DNA of 64,000 nt from Patagioenas fasciata. Lineage: Eukaryota > Chordata > Aves > Columbiformes > Columbidae. Location of the stretch: assembly GCF_037038585.1 (NCBI RefSeq), contig NC_092525.1, positions 31,150,367 to 31,214,366 on the forward strand, written 5' to 3'. Below the pieces are notes generated by a model. The model ran no database searches. It saw nothing but the letters and a program-made list of their open reading frames with translations, and was not told the origin of the DNA. The position numbers were made by a program, and so were the translations under genes. This document shows positions 38,801 through 53,800 of the stretch, in pieces (the stretch's first letter is position 1; each line of letters opens with the position of its first letter).

Positions 38801-41800
38801 CACAGGGCCCCGAATGCCACACTGCAAGGAACCGTGCTGATCAAAACAGGGAAACCACACACTGCTCAGCTGCTCCTTCAGAAATCTACGTGCTGCACTT
38901 TGCAGTGGCTGCTTGCCAACTGGCTGCAGATGAACCCAAAGCAGGAAGACAAAAACAAAACTATCCTGGAATAGATATATTGTTAAAAAAAAAACCAGTC
39001 ACTGCAACAAGGTTGTAAAGAAAAAAAAAAGGCGAGCGCTTTGATGTATCAAAAGTTAAGACTACCACTACAATTTAAGAAAGCAGGAGACAGACAGGCC
39101 TTGTAGCTCCCAAACCACATTAAAAAAACAGTATACTCTTTTTACGGAAGAGAAATTTCAGTCTCCCAGATTTTACTTGAGATGATTGGATATGTTTATC
39201 TGGAACATACTGAAACCATCAGAGCCAGAAGATGAAAAATCTGTGGTAAATCAGACAAGTGTTGGCAAACAGAACTGTCAAGTAAGGATAATGACTTCAT
39301 ATTCACAAAACACTTTTCATCCAGATAGAACCCAGAGTGCTTTACAATTGTTACTAATGGATTATACACACACATGAATCACTTTGCCCATGACTGAAAT
39401 GGAACAGCTTAAGGAGTGAACTGTTTAACAGCACATAGCAACACTACACCACAGTTTAGCACAGGATCCAGTTGCAAATTCAAGAGAAATTTAGGAAGGC
39501 AGAATGTAATTATCCACATTGCAATCTGCACAGGATGCTGGGTTTACATTACCCCTCCTCCAACAACCGCCACTGGAAATATGGCAACCATCAGCATCTA
39601 GCACAGCACTCTGCCATGATGGGAAGATGACAGGGTACCTTTGTTGGCCACCTTTCAGTTAAGGTCCAGATCTGAACAAAACTTAGCCGAGCCTGCAGAG
39701 AACAAGTCACTTCAGGGATGCATGCAACTATCAAATTCAATGTTAAATCCCACCTGAAAGACGGGATCTCAGCTCAAAAAGTACTCTTTATAATAGAACA
39801 TTTGGTCTATACTGCACGGGACGAAAGAAGCTCGCACTCTATCCACCAGCGTTACTTCCTCCACCACCTGCTTCTCATCTGCAGGTTTCCCAGAGGGAAA
39901 ACAAGAGGCTGTGTTTAATCTCAATTAAACTTCTGAATGAAGGAGCAGAAATAACCTAAGTCATTTAAACAATATAATAACAGGTTGAAGAAAATAATGC
40001 AGAAGTTTTTGGGTTTTTTTAGAGTTTCAAGTAATTATATGCTTATTAATATAGTGGAAGTAATACTAGAATAAAAGGCAAAAATATAGTAAGGAATGTT
40101 AACACACACCATGAGCTTTGGACCAACTGTTATAACAGCTGTTCCACATTTCAGTAATTTCAACTCACACAAAAATGAAAACCTGAACTAAAAAATACTT
40201 TAAAAATGTTAGAAACATAGGTACAACCAATTTTTAACCCCTCCCAAGTCCTACTCTCAAATCCATGTTCAACACCCATGTGAAATGTTAAGGCTGTACC
40301 CAGCAGCTTTCACGGATCTCAGTAAAAGCCCCTAAGAGTTCAGTACCTCTCTTAATCAAACCATATGATGTTTAAAACAGCAGACTTCTCTCTCTTTCAG
40401 CCCTGTTTTTTGGTGGTTGTTGTGGGATTTTTTGTTGTTTTTCAAATTTGAAAACAGATTTTGCAAAACTGAAGATAAAGGTTTTCAATCTGAGTCAAAA
40501 TACATATTTTTTAAGAAATGGGCTGGAATATATTCTTTATAGGGAAAAAAAAATAGACACATGAATTACTCTACAAAATGCAATGACCTGAGACCAATGT
40601 TGCCCCTTTATACAGATAAAATTTCAACTAAAATCTTACAGCATGTTCTTGCTTTTCTTCTCTAATCCTTGCCCAAATTGCCCTGGATTTGGAGCACGTG
40701 GAACACCCTCATCTTTGCCAAAAAGATATTCAAACAAACAATTCTCTAAGAGCAAACACAGTATTACGATCATTAGGTTGAAAACCACAACTCGTATAAA
40801 AACAGAAATCTGCCTACAATAGATTAGGAAACAGGAAATCTTTTAAGGGAACAAGAGCTACAATACAGCCTTCTGAAACAAAAGGAAGAACATCACGGTA
40901 ATTAATTCTTCTTTTAACAAACACATAGCATACAACAGTTGGAGAAAGTAAACACTAGGATGCTGGATATCTCTTTGAAAGGCAGGAAGCCAAGGGGAAA
41001 GGGCCCTACAAATAGAAAGCCTGGAGTCAAAACGAACTGAGATTCCTCACCAAGGCTGTGACCATAAGATCTGCTTAAAAAAACTAAGTCTGGAAAACTC
41101 ATTGTCTAGAACAAGATTTCACTGCACAAATATTTAATCTAGGCTGAACTAAGTGAAAAACTTTTTCTTTGTAGTTGTCCAAGATTAAGCTTAATTTATG
41201 CACCTAATTTAGAGGAGAAGTCAGCCCCTTTATCGGAATTGTCTTGTTTACTTCACTACTGCCCACAGCAATGAGAACAAAGAATGCAACAGTCAGAGAC
41301 TTAGGAATCAGCATGAACATCTGATTCCATTTCACATTAAGAATATCGCAATCACCAGTGATAACAAAAGGGGACTGACAAAGAGAAAAATTAACTATTT
41401 ACAATGATGTATACAGAGCTGGAAAACATTTGGAGAAAAGGATCAGGAAGGAAAACCTAGGAGTCAAGTATCTGAAAAACTGCTGTATGTCAGAAATCAT
41501 ACATTTCCAATAAAAATAAATTTGAAACAAAACTTCCAACAGAATAAGGATGTCTTTCAAAGAAAGATAATATTTTATCAGCCGGCTTTTTTATCATGGA
41601 TCATATTCCCAGATATATTGATAATGGAAGTCAGCCAGGAGTTCAACTTTCTTTACTCAGGACTTTCAGGTGGAAAATACTGTATCCAATTTAATGACAA
41701 GCTCCAGGTGGGTTTCTTACTTCTTCATTGCTTCTTTCCACCTGGGCCCTCTACATTTCAGTAGTCTGTCTGGCACAACTCAAGAAGATGTTGTGTCTTC

Positions 41801-44800
41801 TTACATTCAGGAATCATGAGTGGCCCCCTAAAAAGGCCATCTCAAGCTCCTAATATGTTTTCTAAAATCTCACACCTTGCATGTTTGTCAATTCTCTGTT
41901 TCTTTGCAATAATTCCCACCTACACTTGAAGGCTTTTTTGTTTGTTCAGTTTAGTTGGCCAGCAGGTAACTTGGATGTGCATGCACTGGTGTTACTTTAA
42001 TCGTACTAAGCAGAGCTAGCATGCACACATGGTTCCTAGCCTACGTATGCAGATGGTTCAGTGACAGACAGATGACAGAGCGTACCTGGTTAAGGTATCT
42101 TAAGCAACTTTCTTGGCTCCAAAACCAGCAGAAACAGCACTTGAACAGGCACTTTGCACATGCACTCTCCTGCAATAAAATGAAATGTCTGGTGACTGGA
42201 CACAGAATTAGACTCAAACAAAACTGCCATTTTAGAAGAAACTTGCTTTACAGGTGACTGACTCTTCCAATAAAGCATTCACTTAGGCAGCACATATTTC
42301 CTTTTGGATTACACGAACTGTTTTTAATTCAGACCCTTCCCTTCAGTATTAATGACTGATGAGCTATTTTTTTTGTCTTCCTGTGGATGGAAGACTCTTC
42401 TCTGGGAAAAGAAAATAAGTGCTGCAAGCAGCTTTGTGAGCTAACAGCTGCTTGGAGAACAAAACAGACAGGCAAGTCAGTAACCCTTACAGCACTTAGC
42501 AGTAGTCAGGGAGTACACCAACAGACTTCGAAACCTTCACGTTTTAAAATGACTGGTATCTTAATGAATAAAAATAAAAGAATGGGCAGAAGGACTTATA
42601 TCGATGCACGTGTATTTACTTAGAACATACATTCATTTTCCAGGGCAAGAGGAAAAAGCATGCATTAGAACAGATCCTTCATAGACCATTGATTTATATT
42701 AATTTCATATCATAAACAGAGCAGAAAACTCAATTTTTGTTCCACCCTTCCTACTCCCATCACATCACAAGCTCAGAACTGTTCGTCATATAAAGATGTT
42801 ACCAAGCAAGTGAGGAAAAAGACATCTGGGTAGCCATGGTAGCCTTCTAAATTTAACTGATTGTTTTTCTCAGCAAAAGGAAATTCAGTTCAGTGATACT
42901 TCAGCCTTTTTTAACCTTCTTTTTCCAGAGGTCAGACTGATTTTGTTTTGTTTTGGAAAGCAGAGGTGTCCCAGTCAGTATAGGAAAACCTCAGGTCCCC
43001 ACAACTGCCATTGTTCATGCAGAAACCATGAATCTCCCAACTTTTTTCCAAAGAAGTTCTTGAAATTACTCCAGTAATAATTACTTTAACATGGTGACTG
43101 TACATGCAAACTCCTGACAGCAGAGAAATACTTTAATCTTGCCCTGCATTGCTGGAGAGATGATTTTAGTAAAACTGTATTAATCTCAGTAAGTACTATT
43201 TACTAAAACCTAGAGCAAGGGATTTCAACTGCAATCTCCTCTCTGATTCTGCTTGAAGACTGCTGCATAGAAATCATCTGCAAATCATCTGCAAGCTTGC
43301 ACACTCCTGGCTTTTCCTCATTTTCACAGAAAACAGCAGCTTTTTTTAAAAGAGTGGCAAAGTCTGGGTGAGCTCTACAAGAATGCAGCATCACTTCCCC
43401 ATCCTTTAGTATCACTACTCCAGCTCCGGATGGAAAGATCTTTGAAGGAAATGGGCCATAGCCTGTCCTTTCTCTCATGGGAAGGAGCAGGATTACTTTG
43501 TGGGGGGGGATCCTTCTGTGGACTGGGGACACAAGCGGGCCTTTAAACAGCACTTTATAGGCTCTTTAGGAGCAGTTACAGCTATGGGTCATGTCACATC
43601 CTCAGCTGGATGCTTGGCAACTGGACCAAAAGGCGCTTGTAGCGCCCTGCTATAGATGGAAATAATCTTTCTTTGCTACTTAAATCTTCTACAGCTATTC
43701 AGATTACAAAACTGTATACCAAACAAATCCACTTATTTATTCTGCTTCCTCTACAGGCAGAAACTATCTTCTTTCTAGCACAACTCTTCCCACCTATCAT
43801 CTTTAAATAACATTCTCAGTTGAGCCAGCTCACCAGCTTCTATAACCAAGGCTTTCATATGAAAGTCACGTAAACCCAGACACACATTTTTCAAGTGTCT
43901 TATTACAAGGGACTTTTATTTAAGCGTTCACACACTATACTCCGCACACATGCTTCATAGGTACCAGTGGTGGTCAATGTAAATACTCTGTCATAACTAC
44001 CCATAACATGTTTCAAGGCCAAGGTAAACTCTAGAGGAAAAGACCTACATTTAAAAACTTTGCCTAAATCCTTCTCTGAAGTCAGAGCTTCGTAGTCATG
44101 ACACTCCTCTCTCCTTGCCGAAGATCCACAACTAACTGCAATGGTATGTTTCTAGCAGAAGAGATGTAGAGACGCGTGAAAGATAGAAGGCAAGCAACAA
44201 TCAAAACACCCCAGCTATATTTTTTATAGATCTTAAAAGATGTGGTTTGGATCCTACACAAATCTCTGGAATAGTTCTTATTTCATACATTCTTTCTATA
44301 AACTCATGTTACGAGGCAGATGAAATCTTTTCTAAGAGATATTTTATATGCCATAATTATGTTCTTTCTTACCTTTCCTTTTTAAAAATGTATTATGCAA
44401 AGATTTTAAAGGGAGCATTCTGCCAAATTTTCCCTTTATCCTTCAAAAAAAACCTTTATATATAAACCCTAAATGAAAGTGTGTTTTGATGTTGTTTTCT
44501 GCTCTTAAAAATATCTGGGAGGAAAAAAAAAGGAAACAGATGGAAAAAGCCTTCTTCCTGAAAAAAAATAGGATAAAATATAAAATCCACATTGTATCAT
44601 CCATCTGTAAGCAAGAATATTTTTTCATTTTTACAGTGTTCCAGAAGTATATACATACCTTTTGTTCTAGGATATTATAAAGGTACAAGAGAACAATCCT
44701 TGGTATTCTCAGTATTGTGATTAAAAGTGAGCCTTTTACAGCAGTTCCTAGATGATGGCAAAAAAGAACTGATATGGAAGACAGGACCGGGTGAGGTGGT

Positions 44801-47800
44801 GGGATATTTTTATCTCTAGAAAGAAAAACAAACCATTTATAAATGTTTCAGGAACTTATTTAAGAAGATATACATCGTGCCTTTTCAGTATTTGGAAATT
44901 TAAATAATTAAGCTGCATCTCCTTTCCCACTTGAACAACCCCAGTTTTTCTACCAACTTCATCTGAATGTTCACCCTAGTCCAAAGGAAAGCTGCCAAGT
45001 TTATAACTTTTATTGGATTAGTTTAATTCTTAAGCAATGACTGTTTTGATATATTCAGTAATGGAAAAATATCTAGAAAAAAACTACAATGGAAAACACC
45101 AGAAGTGAACAACAGCTAAAAACATTTCCTTGAACACCTCTCTCCAGTTTCTGTCACTTCTCTTTTTCTCCACAGTCTTTTATTTGACTGTTGTTTCTGT
45201 AAGATTTTAGTCTGGTAATTTCTATTTTAATCTGGTATTTCTATTTTAGTGATAAAACTAAAACTATAAAAAAAATCACAAGCTCTCACATGTAAAACTG
45301 AGGTCCATCTACTTCCATTGTTGCAATTTGGTTGAATTTTGTTTTACATTTTTTTTTCAGATAATTAATGCTTTTTTCCCCCACTGAATTAGATTTACTT
45401 TAAAATGGAATACACAAAAGAAGAATATCATACTATATGTTAAGCGTTATAATTTGGCCTAAAAAGTTTGTAATTCTACTGCACTCTAATCTGTATTGTT
45501 TTGGAGAAATAGTGCTTCCCAAAATTAAAAAGCAAAGACAAAAAATTGGCCTAAATACAAGTTTTATTTTCTTGGTTCCCTTATAAAGGTCAGTTTAATG
45601 TCAATCATTTACAGAGAGTAGTATGACACAGCTCTCAAGAATTTATATGAAAACCAGAAAATGAACTTGAAGCCACTCCACACCCTTCTTCAAATGCTGA
45701 AAAAAGCCAAAATCCACAAGATACACACTATAAATACCTTAAGAAATATTGCAGAATATTTAAAAAAAATAAACCCAACAAACTGATCAATAGTCATAAA
45801 TAGCCCTTCTATAAAGGAACTCTTAAGCAACTGGCCCAACCCTGAAAAATTTACTTCAGCAACAGAACCAGAAGCAGTTTGACTAAGCAGTTAAATAAAG
45901 ATCAGACCTCATATCACAAATAAGATGTCCCATTTTCATAAGTGATTCCTTCAAAATCTCTGTTATCTTGAAAAATTAATACTTTGCACAAGAAACTAAA
46001 AAATAAAAAGGCAGTGATAAGACAATGACTGGTTGGGGTTATAAAGCTCTATAAACATATTTTCATTAAATCCTCATTTTAGGAAGGATTTAAATCATAC
46101 ACACTACATCAAGATAGGCATCACAGTTCTGCAAGAATCCTGAAGGTATCATTGCAGTTCATTCAAAACACTAAATGCTTTGCAGCTGAGAAGTTGTATT
46201 TAAATATGTGAATATACCACATTATTTTAAATAGGAAATTCCAGCAAAGCCATTGCTGCATTTATTATTTTTGGTCTTACAACTAGGGGATCAGCTTGGG
46301 GGATAGTAGAATTTAATACTGAATAAGGCAGGTTTTTTTTTTAAGTCATCGGGTTTCTGTGTTAGAAACATATATATCGCAATATACATGCGTTATTCTA
46401 TCCATACAGTACCATTGTTTCTTTTTCCCCTCATACACTACCTTACATATGACAGTCTCAGCTAGATCTTGGAATATAAAAGATTAAGTTTCTGCAAGTT
46501 ATATGTTTACCAAGGGTGAGAAATGCAGAAAGGACAAAGTTCAGTCTTGTGTTAATAATTGACTTGCTACTGAAGAGAGAACTGAAGAAGGGTTTTGATA
46601 TTTTTAACACGTTGGTTAATGAGCAGGAATGTCAAAATCTAGAGTCTAGTTTAGATAAATTTCTACACATTTGGATGCTTTTCCACACCTTCATTTCCTA
46701 GCAAAGGAACTCTCACATGAACAGGGTCTGACAAGGTTTCTTGCCTTGCTTCCAAACAGATTAGAAAAAAGAACAAAGATCTTCCTTGTAATTCTGGCTC
46801 AGAGTAGAAAATATCGAAAAACAGTTAGGTAAACACAAGAGGTGATGCTCGTGACTCTAAGGAAGATCCAGATTGGCTCCACCATCCACCTACATCCACT
46901 TACCCTTAAGGATGAAGCTTCACCAAGCTCTATATATTCTATGGCTGCAATCCTGAAATGACTTCTGCACAAGCATACAGTCAGCCACATGTATAAGGTT
47001 TTGTAGGCAGTTCACACTGTGCACCGAACTCTGTGCATGCAGACTCCACCGCATGCACACAAGGTATCGGGGAAAAACAGGAATCTGCCTGATAGAACTG
47101 GTTACAAGACTGAGTAGGGCCACAGCTTGCTTTTCCTCTTTGGTATTCCTATTTTATGCTACCATGGGACTGTTTGATTTACACAGAACACTTCTGCTCC
47201 AAAATCCTGTGAAACTGGACTCAATACCACATCATCTTTTAATAGTTTTCTTTCTTCAGTGCTGCCAACTGTATTTTCTTGTGAGCCTGTGACACTTAAT
47301 ATCTTTCTTAACAGTGCCTAGAATCTAATGATCACACATGCATCTCGGCTTTCATTTAAAAATCACTTTTTTGTGTGAAGAAAAACTGAAATCTTGACAC
47401 ACCCAAAAGACATACACATTTGAAAGAAAAAAAAAAAGAAAAATAGGATTTCTTTAAAAGTCTGTTCTTCCATTTGGAACTGTGATCTGTTTCAAAGACT
47501 GTCTAAAAAGACACTTCTTGTAAAATACTTTTGAAGGGCTAAGGAATGTATCATGTATTCCTCAGGGAAATACGAACCCCAGTTTTTAAGCAAATACAAT
47601 AAATTACAAGATTTGTAATAGAAGAGACATTATCAGACTAACAGAGAATCCATAGAGTGTACTTCCAACTGCCCTTTTACCTGCTCTCAAAACCTCCAGG
47701 GACGGGTCTAACTACATACATGCTCCTGGCTATTTTACGTGGGTTAGGTCAAGTACGTAAGTAGGGCTAAGGATGCTCATAATATTGCAGATGTATTTGA

Positions 47801-50800
47801 TAAGGGAGGAGCAATCCTTTAAAAATCTGGTCCTAGTTCATCTCTCAATGACTTTAGTGCAAATTTATAAACCTGGATTTTTGACTTACTGGGAGATGTA
47901 TGTATTTCACCTCTCACTGAACCTATCAGAATTTGTGGTGCTGAACACCTTAGAGTTGAGTGGAAAACCCCAATCCTGCAAATGCTTATATACTTCCTTA
48001 ATTTCAACCCTGTGCAGTGACATACGTGCTGTTATCGAACAAGCTCAAACATGGACAGGACAGTGATGCCTGTGACCTGGGTCAAGTTACTATACCACCT
48101 TCCTTTAATTCCAGAGAGGGGAAAAGCCTCACTTCGCTGAAAAGGTCAATATACACATAACGCCTAAGCACACCAAGATGAAAATAAACTCTAATGTAAA
48201 ACAGCAATAGTAACAAAGAAGCCTTTTTGAACGACTGAGCCCTTTTCACAAGTCATAAAAAGTAACCATTAAGCAAAAAAGTTCTACTTATTAAATTAAT
48301 AAAATCTTCCACGTATTCATGTTTCAGTTGAAATAAAAGGAGGCAAAATCCATTTTCAGTGGTGGTACTACAGGTTAAATATATGCTACCTGTAAAGCTA
48401 ATCCAGCTAAACTGAGCCCCTGCCCTCCCCATTTGAAACTGCAGTTTGGTTGTTGGCTGCGCAGCACATTTCTGCATGTGCTGTGGAAGGAGATTTCCGC
48501 AGGGAAAGGCCGTGCCATTTCCTCAGAGCACTTACAAGCCAAGAAGAAAGCCTCTCTGTGAGGTATCATAAACAAACTCCTGTGACATGCCTTTATGATG
48601 CTGCCCCAGGGAATACATTAAAAACACACAGCAGACAAACTCAGAATTGCTGGAACAGCTTGAGATAACCCTTGCCCTCGATGGTGCGACTGCTCTTGCA
48701 GCAGCCCCTCCTCTCCCCATCTCCGCAGATCTATGCTGACAGCCTAAATGCCAGGAAGAGGGATCACCACCACAGAAAAATTGCATTTCCTTTTCCAAGC
48801 ACAACTATCTCAACACAGTACATGTCACCTGGCATGCAAGAGGAGTGCTTAACTGTAGAGGTACAAAATTATTTCAATACAATTGGGTGCAGGAACCTTC
48901 TGTGCTCTGCATCTAGTTCCTGCAACAGCAAAAAATAGCTGGAAAGCGGAAGACCCTAACAGAGCAGTAAATGTCATCACAGCAGGTGCTTCCCTGCTCT
49001 GTGTGAAGAAGGTATGGACAGTGTTTTTGCCTGAGGGACTTATATTGTGTTTTGTATCAAAATGCACTGTAGCACACAACCCATTAAGTCAGTAAAACTG
49101 TTCTTTCCTGTGTTTTCTCAAGCAAGCCTATTTAAATGAACACTTACTGCCTCAGCATTCAGCTTCTAAAGCTGAACCAATAGCTAAACCTTGAGGAACA
49201 CAATTTTTCTTTGAAGAGCAGCACATCACCCACAGAAGCACAGCCATGGTATTTACTTGCAATCACTGCTTTAATAGGAAAAAAAGGAGAGTACATAAGA
49301 AATGGGAGTTCCTCTCTTTACAGATCCTATCATGGCATGTAAAATAGTAGTTTGAGATGGTGTCACTCTACAGATCTCAACCTTTGAAAAATCAGCATTT
49401 GAGATTTTGTCTGCTCTTTTACTAACACCAATTCAGCGGCATGGCTGTTGGCCATGTAGAAAACCCTAGCAGAGACAGGCTCCTGATACATGTTAAACAC
49501 TGCCCTGCCTTGGCTTTTTGGATGGGATGACAAAACATCTCTTAAAACATGTGTGGGCACTGGCTGTTAGCAGGTCTTGCAGCTGTGCAGCTCTGTCTGG
49601 AGCAGAGCCGCTGCCGGCTGCAAGCAGGGACTGTGCTGCTGTCTCTGCTGGGCAGGGGGGAGCTGACCATTTGGAAACCTTTCAGCAGGGGGTCTTCCTA
49701 TCAGCAACTGAGACATCAGGGATAGATTCTAGAGACCATTAACAGAAACCTGCTACCTAGGTTCTGGGGAAGCCCAAAGCTTCCTTCCTGAGCTGCCTGA
49801 GCCCCATAGTTGCAGGCAGCTGAGGCCAGTGCTCCAGGGCCCCCAGGACCACTCCTGCCACGCTGCCTGACTCACTCCCAGGTCACCTTCCTCAAGGGCT
49901 ACTTTTCCAACAAATTGAGATTATCACCATATTCCTCTAATGCAAATGAAGAAATGCCTTAAAATGCCAGAGTTTTTCACAGATCAGAAAAATCTCATAA
50001 TTGGGCATACAGGAACAGAGCAATGAGGGTGAGAGAGCTTATGAAATACTTCGAAACAAAAAAGTGTTCAGGATAATACTTACTTAACTGTCAAAAAATT
50101 CAACAATGTATTGTGAGATTTAGACCTTCTCCCACAATGACAGAATAGCACCACTCCAGTGCATGAAACCAACTTAATTTCATTTTACAATGCTGCAAGT
50201 CTAGAAAACAGTATAGACCATGACAAGTAGGGATTTTTCTTAATTTCCTCCACATTTACATTTCAGGGCAATATAAAATTCAAGAAAATTTGTTTACACA
50301 GACTAGGTATTTATGCAGTCAGGACAAATGGAACCTCAAAGCAGCGATGAACACTTAGGAAGAGGTCAAACTGCTTAAGAATACATGAAATTACTAAGGA
50401 GCTATATATTGCATCTCCATTTGGAGGTAATGCAGCCTCCTGGAAAAGGGTCAAAAGCAGCCTGTGCCTTACGAATGGTAACTTCAGCAGAGTCAGCTGA
50501 GCTCTGTGGGCTTGTATCAAGGATCAGTTTGGCCTGGTAACTCCAGCAGTAGGGGTGAGTCACATCAATATCATACACAGTGTAAAATCTTACTCAAGGT
50601 CTTGCAACAAGCAACATTATTTTATATTAAATCATATTCCAAGATACTGACATCAATTGCAGTCTATTTGAGACTATTTTGCCTAGAAAGATTGAAAATA
50701 AATGCTTGAAAATCCCCCCAACTATATGGGCGCTATTCTGCACTCACCTGTTGAAGTAACAAGTAACCACTGCTCCAGCAATCGTCATTTGCTGACAGGC

Positions 50801-53800
50801 AAGAATGAATTCACTAGTCCAGATCAGGCCAACGAAATGGTACCATGCCATGTAGGAAATTCCAGACAGAGCTCTGTATTCTACCTGTCCTCCTGGAGTT
50901 GTCTGTGCAGTACCTAGAGTTGGGATTACACCACTGGATTATCATAACACACCAGACAAGGGGAAAAAAAAACACATATAAGTGTTTCTGTACCCTTTTT
51001 CTTAACTTTTCTTCAATAAAGTTAGAGATAAATAAATTCAAGTTAATTCTACCTATTCTAACAGAGAGCCAAAATTTTGTAATTTAAGTGGAATTTTGAA
51101 AAATAAAATCTTAAAAAAAGCAAAAGCTTAGGTTTAAACTGGGATTGAGACACAGCTGCCAATAAGGTCAAGAGGATAGCCACAAATTAGTAAAGACTTC
51201 CGAGAAAATACTACTCAAGGTTTGAGTAATCAAATGCTTCAGAAGTAAATGAAATCTTCATGTTCTTCATTCAAATTTGAAATAAATTCATAGTCAGTTA
51301 TGAAATGCTTTAGGTTTTTTTTTTTTTTTTAATAAGAAGCAAAAGAGAAAGACTGCAAAAAAATATTAAGGATGCACAACTTACCACTGCAACAAAACCA
51401 AATTATTTTTATTACTATTTAGAACATGGCAACTAGTTTTCTACTCTCCATACTTTGCAATCTTTGTGTAAAATGCAGGCACATAAAGGCAACCTCTCAG
51501 AACAAAAAAAGATAAAAAGCAGACATCTATATGTTAGTACACGCTCCAATGTTATTGCTCTATTCAGAAACATTGAGAAATTCACTTATTCAACCTAAAA
51601 AAGCTGTCTCCACTTCTGTTAATAGCAAATAATTTATTCCATATTCAAGAGATGGTTTTTCACAAAAGGTCAGGGTAACTTAGAAAACTTAGCAACCAGA
51701 CCTTTATTTATGCAATCCTATTTATGCCACTTGACTCAGAAGTCTAGTCAGGGGATAATGGCACCAGGATATTTCTCCTAGTTAAAGGTCTCTAGGCCCA
51801 TAACCTGCTATTTTTTTTATCTTACCAAGCCTTAAGTCTATTAACCTTAAAGATAAACACGTCCACAGAATAGAATGATTTCTGGTGGTGAGCAGTTTCT
51901 AACTCTAATTCCATGAAATAAATAACAAATTGAGACACAGAATTGTCTATTACTGCTAGAAAAGCATTATATCTTAAGCTTTAATACTTTATGTTCTCCC
52001 ACTGGGCAGCGTACCACCTTCAAGTTCAACACAACCACAGATACAAAGCTATCTATGAAATGGTTCACTTATTTCTGACCTATTTTTCTATAGCCACAGA
52101 CTTAATACTCAAGAATAGGTACAAATAGAAACAATGAAGATTTGTTTTCAACAAAGCCATCAGGTTTAGACAAGCTTTATAACTTTTCAGAATCACAGTC
52201 TGTCTGTAAATTATGAAAATTATTCATCTACTCCATAGTAGCACTGCAAAATTAGATGCTCAGAGAAGAGCTATTGGTTATTCAAAGGCAAGAAGGAAAG
52301 AGTCAGTCTATGAATAAATTTATAGCCTATAAACAAAGCATTCATCCCGGAGCTGAGTCAATCTTATTCTCAGCACTCATCATCAAGCCTTGCATCCATC
52401 AGCACAGTACAGCTGGCCTCAGGGAGGAGTTTGTAGGTCCTGTGTCAGGCTTGTTCATCCAGGCAGCCTTTGCTGAGGTGCAAACACAGATGCGTGTTCT
52501 AGCTATTTTATTTCCTGAAAGGTTATCAATTTTAGCTAAACAAGCAAGCTCTTTCTAGTGCTGCATAGTTGGTCATTCACAGAAATATTGTTGCTTCTGT
52601 TATATTCAAGTGTATTTTAAGCAAGATACTTGATGGTGTGAAAAAACTACTACTCATATCTCAGATCTCATCTCACAAACTGTCAGCCATTCCTCCCCAT
52701 CCCCTGCCTCCCTGGTTTTAAGTTTGGATGTAAAAGATGTTTTTCCTATTTTTTTTTCCTTTTTTTTAAAGCGAATATTTGAAGATAGATTCATTTACCT
52801 CGGTACATTAAAATAGGCTATGTGCTACACCATTCCTTCTTGTTCTGATGCAAATGATAGGTCAATGAAATGCAAGGTGGTCTCCTACTTCCCCATTTTT
52901 ATGCAAAGACGTTATGTCATTTGGTAGCAAAATCAAGCACATTTTCCACCATACAATCCACCTGAGCATTTCTTTTCCAAAGAAAAGCGCATTTAAGGTT
53001 TTGCTTCTGTAGTTCTGTCATGAAGACTGACAAGTGTATGCATGATAAAATAATTCCACTTTCTTTTTTTTTTTTTTTACCAGTCTACTGAAATAATCAC
53101 CTGCAGTAACAACAGTACTGGCTTTGTCTTTCCTGGCCAGCTTTACACATGTGCACGTGCACAGCGCTGTGCTCTGCTGCACATCCACCTGTGAGTTCAC
53201 CATTGATCGCGTTGCTGTCTAGGTATGGTAAACTGGTTTTGTTACTTCACAGGCACCTGTTTACCAACATAAACATCTGTGTCTGACTGATACCCTGTCT
53301 TCTGGATCTGCCATGCATGCATAATTTTGTCAACAGAGTTGCATGCAATGCTGTTTTTCATATGGCAATCTTAGCAGCACAGATAAACTCTACAGTTATT
53401 CTAGCTACCCTGTTGAGAAAAGTATATGCCATTTTCCTCATCACCCCACTGCGATCTACCCATTCACACAAGCCAAACTTTCTCAACAAAGCCCTGAAAT
53501 ATGGTTTCATTTGTCAACAGAATTTCTTTCTCCAACTACATAATCATGAATCTTTCTGATGTATTATACTATACACTCTTAGTTGTAACATTAAGAAGTT
53601 GGTGAAGAATTCAAGTCGCTACAGCTGAATCACCAAATCTGAAAACATCTGATCAGCACAAATGTTGATCTGCTGCAAACAACTCAAAGAACTATTGTTA
53701 ACAACGCAAACAGACACAAGTGTTTGTAGCAGAATTCAGAGGAGTTTCTCCATCTGACTCTGCAGCCCAGTGCTGTGCCACTATGGCAGTCAGCACAGCA

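Larger units (their letters stand above)
32368..42085 (-). other. SLC44A3: SLC44A3 intron, 9.7 kb
   Basis: No exon recognised. It contains a GC-rich patch at about 34,030-34,400, ancient repeat relics near 34,470, 36,130 and 39,290, a probable degenerate CR1-like element at about 37,098-37,330, and A- and T-rich simple tracts. The 183-codon open frame at 37,701-38,252 (+) has low-complexity, repeat-like sequence and is not called as a gene. Confidence 0.8.
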
